Positions 7,450 to 11,156 of a DNA stretch of 11,156 nucleotides are shown in pieces. A program made the position numbers and the translations under genes. The notes under the pieces were generated by a model. The model did no database searches and was not told the DNA's origin. It saw only the letters and a list, made by a program, of their open reading frames with translations. The stretch is from assembly GCA_903953455.1 (NCBI GenBank), contig CAJBJW010000100.1, forward strand, positions 1 to 11,156, given 5' to 3'. Within the stretch, counting starts at the first letter, position 1; every line of letters begins with the position of its first letter. This stretch comes from an uncultured Pseudomonadota bacterium (GTDB lineage: Bacteria > Pseudomonadota > Gammaproteobacteria > Methylococcales > Methylomonadaceae).

Positions 7450-8712
7450 ATGTCATTAATAAAAAATGCGTTTTACGCACAATCGGGCGGTGTCACCTCT
7501 GTCATTAACGCAAGTGCTTGTGGTTTAATCCAAACTGCACGGGCACATTCGGATAAAATTGGAACTGTTTATGCCGGACTTAATGGCATCATTGGAGCGC
7601 TACAAGAAGAGCTTATCGATACTTCCTTTGAAAGTGATGAGGCAATTGCTGCGTTGCGTTATACCCCAGCGGGTGCTTTTGGTTCCTGTCGCTATAAATT
7701 AAAAAGTTTAGAAGCCAATCGCGCTGAATATGAACGCCTTATTGCCGTGTTCAAAGCGCATAATATTGGCTATTTTTTCTATAACGGTGGTGGCGACTCA
7801 CAAGACACAGCGCATAAAGTATCGCAAATGGGTGAGCAAATGGGTTATCCCCTCACCTGTATTGGCGTACCTAAAACGGTAGATAATGATTTACCTGTCA
7901 CTGATACCTGCGCGGGATTTGGTTCGGTGGCGAAATATGTCGCCGTTTCCATGAGAGAAGCGAGTTTTGACGTTGCTTCCATGTGTGCCACATCCACAAA
8001 AGTGTTTGTTATGGAAGTCATGGGGCGTCATGCAGGATGGATTGCAGCGGCAGGCGCATTAGCAGCAGATGAAAAACACGATATTCCAATTGTTATTTTA
8101 TTTCCAGAAGTCCAATTTGATTTAGAGAAATTTTTAGCGGCAGTGGATTTCAACGTAAAAAGTTATGGGTATTGCTGTGTTGTTGTGTCTGAAGGCGTAA
8201 AAAATAGTGATGGTCAATTTCTAGCTGAAGCAGGCGGTAAAGATGCATTTGGTCACGCCCAACTCGGTGGTGCAGCACCTGTCATTGCAAATTTAATCAA
8301 AGAGAATTTAGGCTATAAATACCACTGGGCTGTGGCGGATTATTTGCAACGTGCTGCGCGACATATCGCCTCAAAAACGGATGTTGAACAAGCGTATGCC
8401 GTTGGAAAAGCGGCTATTGAATTTGCCATTGAAGGTAAAAATGCGGTCATGCCAACTATTGTAAGACTTGCAGATGCGCCTTATCGCTGGGAAATTGGCA
8501 GTGTTGCATTAAAAGACGTGGCGAATGTGGAAAAAATGATGCCACCAGAATTTATTAGCGACGATGGTTTTAGTATCACCCCTGCGTGCCGTGCCTATTT
8601 GCAACCGCTCATCGCTGGCGAAGATTACCCTCCATTTCATAATGGCTTACCTGACTATAAGGTCTTGAAAAAACAGTTAGTTGAGAAAAAGTTGCCGAAA
8701 TTCATTGTTTAA
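7450..8712 (+). CDS. pfp: Pyrophosphate-dependent 6-phosphofructokinase
   Basis: This 420-residue cytoplasmic enzyme should catalyse the reversible conversion of fructose 6-phosphate plus PPi to fructose 1,6-bisphosphate plus Pi. The phosphoryl-donor site points to PPi rather than ATP: GGGDS at 113-117 has Asp116 at the position that is Gly in ATP enzymes, and PKTVDND (141-147) carries Lys142 where ATP enzymes have Gly. D145 is the expected catalytic base. MGRHAGW (191-197) and SEG (247-249) are the sugar-phosphate-binding blocks. The N-terminal YAQSGGVTSVIN is the family's opening loop. Length and motifs fit the bacterial Pfp group found in methanotrophs and some sulfur oxidisers, where the enzyme can also act on sedoheptulose phosphates; whether this one does cannot be read from sequence. 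The start is supported by TAAGG at 7438-7442, 7 nt ahead. It follows the VWA-TPR gene after 51 bp with no terminator visible. Confidence 0.93.
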   Translation: MSLIKNAFYAQSGGVTSVINASACGLIQTARAHSDKIGTVYAGLNGIIGALQEELIDTSFESDEAIAALRYTPAGAFGSCRYKLKSLEANRAEYERLIAVFKAHNIGYFFYNGGGDSQDTAHKVSQMGEQMGYPLTCIGVPKTVDNDLPVTDTCAGFGSVAKYVAVSMREASFDVASMCATSTKVFVMEVMGRHAGWIAAAGALAADEKHDIPIVILFPEVQFDLEKFLAAVDFNVKSYGYCCVVVSEGVKNSDGQFLAEAGGKDAFGHAQLGGAAPVIANLIKENLGYKYHWAVADYLQRAARHIASKTDVEQAYAVGKAAIEFAIEGKNAVMPTIVRLADAPYRWEIGSVALKDVANVEKMMPPEFISDDGFSITPACRAYLQPLIAGEDYPPFHNGLPDYKVLKKQLVEKKLPKFIV

Positions 8713-8766
8713 AAACAAAATAAATACATCTATTTTTTAACAAAAGTTCGCAGAGCTCAAAAAAAG

Positions 8767-8800
8767 TTGTAATATTACTGTCATCTTTGCTTCGCATAAT
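8767..8800 (+). promoter_or_regulatory. Candidate Pho box and -10 element of the pstS promoter
   Basis: TTGTAAT (8767-8773), ATTA (8774-8777) and CTGTCAT (8778-8784) match the 7+4+7 structure of the PhoB site (consensus CTGTCAT, AT-rich spacer, CTGTCAT). The right half is perfect and the left half matches at 5 of 7 bases. Ten bases after the box is CATAAT (8795-8800), a 5-of-6 match to the -10 hexamer, at the spacing seen in E. coli PhoB promoters, where the box replaces the -35. Transcription would start near 8807, giving a short leader of about 33 nt before the pstS ATG. PhoB control under phosphate starvation is inferred from this and from the gene behind it. Confidence 0.72.
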
Positions 8801-8839
8801 ATGAGCTGAATTTTTTACTTTTCTTTGAGATAAATTGGC

Positions 8840-9820
8840 ATGAAAACTATTTTTAAACATAAATTATTACTTGCTGCAATGGGCTTGTCTGCAAGTTTAC
8901 TGAGTATTAACGCAAGCGCTGTTCAAAGCGTTGAAGCTGGTATTCCAGACTATCAAAAAGCAAGCGGTATTTCAGGTAATTTATCTAGCGTTGGTTCAGA
9001 TACGTTAGCCAACTTAATGACACTTTGGGCTGAAGAATTCAATCGTGCCTACCCCAACGTGAACATTCAAATTCAAGCTGCAGGCTCGTCTACTGCGCCA
9101 CCAGCATTAACAGAAGGCACATCAAATTTGGGCCCTATGAGTCGTGAAATGAAGGACGATGAATTGGAAGCGTTTGAGAGCAAATACGGCTACAAACCCA
9201 CAGCAATTCCAGTTGCTATCGACGCGCTAGCTGTCATGGTTAATAAAGACAACCCAGTTAAAGGGTTGACAATGGAGCAAGTAGACGCAATTTTCTCTAC
9301 TACCTTAAAATGTGGCGGCGCTAAAGAAATTGAAACATGGGGTGACGCGGGCGTTAGTGCATGGGCAAGTAAAAGTATTCAGCTTTATGGACGTAACTCG
9401 GTTTCAGGCACTTACGGTTATTTCAAAGAACACGGGCTTTGTAAGGGCGACTTCAAAAATAATGTAAACGAACAACCTGGTTCAGCTTCAGTAGTTCAAT
9501 CTGTAACGTCTTCAGCTAACGGTATTGGCTACTCAGGTATGGGTTACACCACGTCAGGTATTAAAATGGTACCTTTAGCGAAAAAAGGCTCTACAAATTA
9601 TGTTGAAGCAACACCTGCTAACGCAGTTAATGGCACGTATCCATTAACGCGTTATTTGTTTGTTTATGTAAACAAAAAACCAAACCAACCGCTTGCACCT
9701 TTAGATGGCGAATTTATCAAAATGGTTCTATCTAAAACCGGTCAACAAGTGGTTATAAAAGATGGCTATATACCATTGCCTGCAAAAGTTGTTGAAAAAG
9801 AATTAGCGAAATTGAAATAA
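8840..9820 (+). CDS. pstS: Phosphate ABC transporter substrate-binding protein PstS
   Basis: The 326-residue protein has a Sec signal peptide: basic MKTIFKHK, a hydrophobic core, and an Ala-x-Ala site giving likely cleavage after residue 27 (NASA|VQ). There is no lipobox, so the mature protein is free in the periplasm. Phosphate-binding blocks of the PstS family are visible: GSDT (52-55), AGSST (81-85), the IDA segment with Asp128, and GRNSVSGTYGYF (184-195) with Arg185 and the Ser/Gly/Thr loop that grips the oxyanion. C158 and C201 are the only cysteines in the mature protein and could form a disulfide. A GAG at 8827-8829 is a modest ribosome site for the ATG. It lies directly behind a candidate Pho box and is followed by a hairpin terminator and a large permease gene, a common gammaproteobacterial arrangement. 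Specificity for phosphate over related oxyanions is inferred from family and context. Confidence 0.93.
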   Translation: MKTIFKHKLLLAAMGLSASLLSINASAVQSVEAGIPDYQKASGISGNLSSVGSDTLANLMTLWAEEFNRAYPNVNIQIQAAGSSTAPPALTEGTSNLGPMSREMKDDELEAFESKYGYKPTAIPVAIDALAVMVNKDNPVKGLTMEQVDAIFSTTLKCGGAKEIETWGDAGVSAWASKSIQLYGRNSVSGTYGYFKEHGLCKGDFKNNVNEQPGSASVVQSVTSSANGIGYSGMGYTTSGIKMVPLAKKGSTNYVEATPANAVNGTYPLTRYLFVYVNKKPNQPLAPLDGEFIKMVLSKTGQQVVIKDGYIPLPAKVVEKELAKLK

Positions 9821-9841
9821 ACAACTCGCGCAGTTTCTCAT

Positions 9842-9891
9842 AAAAGCGCAACGTGCAAAGACTTAACGTTCTTTTGCTGTTGCGCTTTTTT
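9842..9891 (+). terminator. Long hairpin terminator/attenuator between pstS and the permease gene
   Basis: AAAAGCGCAAC (9842-9852) pairs perfectly with GTTGCGCTTTT (9879-9889), ending in a run of six T at 9886-9891. Inside the outer stem a second near-perfect stem forms from GCAAAGA (9855-9861) and TCTTTTGC (9870-9877) with one bulge. The result is a stem of roughly 18 bp, about 22 nt after the pstS stop. It most likely ends a large share of transcripts, so that the binding protein is made in excess over the membrane subunits encoded downstream. Confidence 0.85.
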
Positions 9892-9918
9892 GCATTAAAT
9901 TATTCATGAAAAAAATAT

Positions 9919-11156
9919 ATGTCAGAAACAACGAATTCAACGTCGCAATCTTCGCTCAATACAGCGATGACATCACATCATGAAAAATGGCGATTGCTCA
10001 AAGATGCGATAATGCGCAGAGCAATTACTTTCGGTGGTTTAAGTGTAATTTTTGCCATCGTTGTCATTTTCTTTTATTTACTCTATGTTGTTTATCCTCT
10101 CTTTTTATCCGCTTCAACGCAGTCTGTTGCGCAATATGCTATTCCAGAGCAAAACGCAGGGAATACTATCTATTTAAATATAGAAGAGCAAAATGAAATT
10201 GCAGCACGATTTACTGACACTGGAAAAGTGATTTTCTTTGAAGCGAAAACAGGGCGTGTAATAGCAGAAAAAACCATTCTTATTCCTGAAGGTGTAAAAG
10301 TGGTTAGTGTTGCTCAAGGCACACCTGTTGGTGATGGCGCTTTAATATATGGCCTTTCAAATGGCCAAGCGGTTATTGTAAAACAGCAATACAAAGTCAC
10401 TTTTGCAAATAATAAACGAGTTATCACCCCTTCACTCAAATATCCTTTAGGTGAAAAACCTTTAGTCATTGATGACAGTGGCGCAGCATTAGAAAAAATA
10501 GCCTTTAAAGTCGGCGATGGCACTGCGATCATCGTAGCTAAGACAGCACATAAAATTCAGATTACCAGCCTCGAAAAAGAGCAATCGCTTTTTGCAGACG
10601 AAGCGAGTTTGACTCGGACAGATTCGTCACTTGATATTCCAGTAGATAACATCACAGACTTACTTATTGATAAAGAAGACCGTAATTTATTCTTAGTGCA
10701 TGATGATGGTCAACTAAGTCTCATTGATATCAGCAAAAAAGATACTCCAGAAATCAAGCAGCATATCAATATGGTGCAATCGGGCGAAAAAATTACGAGC
10801 ATCAGCTTTTTAACCGGTGATTTATCACTGATGGTTGGGGATTCTAGTGGACTTGTCTCACAGTGGAGTCTTGTTAAAGATTCGCTTGGGCATCCTGCCT
10901 TTCAAAAAATTCGTGCATTTAAAGTCTCAGATAAAGCAGTAGCCAAAATTAACACTGAGCAGCGTCGTAAAGGTTTTATGACCATTGATGTTGCAGGCAA
11001 TATGGGCATTTATCACACCACAGCAGAGCGTGAATTAATTAAACAAAATATGGCAAATGTCGCCCCTCTCGCTGCCATTTTGTCGCCACGTGCGAATGCA
11101 ATGCTTATTCAAAACAATGATGGGCAAATTCATTTTTGGACAGTAGACAATGAACA
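9919..11156 (+). CDS. Large PstC-type phosphate ABC transporter permease, N-terminal part (runs off the window)
   Basis: The frame is open from ATG 9919 to the window end (412 complete codons, no stop), so the gene is partial here. A short Ser/Thr-rich cytoplasmic N-terminus is followed by one transmembrane helix at about 35-62 (ITFGGLSVIFAIVVIFFYLLYVVYPLFL read in two parts). The rest is a soluble, presumably periplasmic domain of over 340 residues with recurring beta-propeller-like blades, for example ALIYGLSNGQAVIV (141-154), LFLVHDDGQLSLIDI (257-271), LMVGDSSGLVSQWSL (304-318) and MLIQNNDGQIHFWTV (395-409). This matches the long (about 700-750 aa) PstC variants of gammaproteobacteria, whose permease core comes only after this insert. 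Position after pstS supports that reading. The start is uncertain: no good ribosome site is seen, only a run of A, and M17 (9967) is an alternative. The core permease domain lies outside the window, so the subunit name is inferred. Confidence 0.8.
   Translation, partial: MSETTNSTSQSSLNTAMTSHHEKWRLLKDAIMRRAITFGGLSVIFAIVVIFFYLLYVVYPLFLSASTQSVAQYAIPEQNAGNTIYLNIEEQNEIAARFTDTGKVIFFEAKTGRVIAEKTILIPEGVKVVSVAQGTPVGDGALIYGLSNGQAVIVKQQYKVTFANNKRVITPSLKYPLGEKPLVIDDSGAALEKIAFKVGDGTAIIVAKTAHKIQITSLEKEQSLFADEASLTRTDSSLDIPVDNITDLLIDKEDRNLFLVHDDGQLSLIDISKKDTPEIKQHINMVQSGEKITSISFLTGDLSLMVGDSSGLVSQWSLVKDSLGHPAFQKIRAFKVSDKAVAKINTEQRRKGFMTIDVAGNMGIYHTTAERELIKQNMANVAPLAAILSPRANAMLIQNNDGQIHFWTVDNE

Noticed and set aside
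8717..8738. AAAATA...TATTTTTT after the PPi-PFK gene as a possible terminator.
   Set aside because: The stem is only 6 bp and entirely A/T, too unstable for a reliable intrinsic terminator; transcripts may still end here by other means.
9906..9983. Small 25-codon frame starting at ATG 9906 and overlapping the start of the permease gene in another frame.
   Set aside because: No ribosome site, no recognisable peptide, and its length is expected by chance. A leader-peptide role cannot be supported.

Overview
The window is an AT-rich, densely packed bacterial chromosome segment with every recognisable gene on the + strand. The gene families point to a gammaproteobacterium: a YegQ/TrhP-type U32 protein, the DUF58-DUF4381-VWA-VWA/TPR cluster, a PPi-type phosphofructokinase of the kind found in methanotrophs and sulfur-oxidising relatives, and a long PstC-like permease with a periplasmic beta-propeller insert. 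I cannot name the genus from sequence alone. There is no sign of phage, IS elements, CRISPR or complete RNA genes, so this reads as core chromosome.

Layout. 21-56: terminator of an upstream gene lying outside the window. 161-1171: NAD-dependent isocitrate dehydrogenase. 1219-1782: an uncharacterised soluble acidic protein. 1883-3241: U32 protein of the TrhP/YegQ type (tRNA wobble-uridine hydroxylation). 3252-7398: four tightly coupled genes, DUF58, DUF4381, a VWA protein with an intact MIDAS, and a VWA+TPR protein with an altered MIDAS. These form the core of the 'Bat/MoxR-associated' membrane cluster, but no MoxR ATPase lies directly upstream and no BatD directly downstream. 7450-8712: PPi-dependent phosphofructokinase. 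8767-8800: a well-formed candidate Pho box with a -10 element. 8840-9820: PstS. 9842-9891: a long hairpin terminator/attenuator. 9919 to the window end: the N-terminal part of a large PstC-like permease, cut by the window edge.

How the genes work together. The right end is a phosphate-uptake operon: PstS captures Pi in the periplasm, and the downstream permease subunit would pass it through the membrane. The Pho box geometry suggests PhoB control, and the hairpin after pstS should keep pstS expression above that of the permease genes. The IDH (TCA cycle) and PPi-PFK (reversible glycolysis, releasing or consuming Pi) are central-carbon enzymes. The VWA cluster probably builds a membrane-anchored assembly acting on an unknown periplasmic or envelope client. 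I see no strong terminator between 161 and 8712, so read-through across the first seven genes is possible.

I do not see a clearly novel system. The best leads are the reduced VWA cluster with its altered second MIDAS, the unknown 187-residue protein, and the Pho box/attenuator arrangement around pstS.
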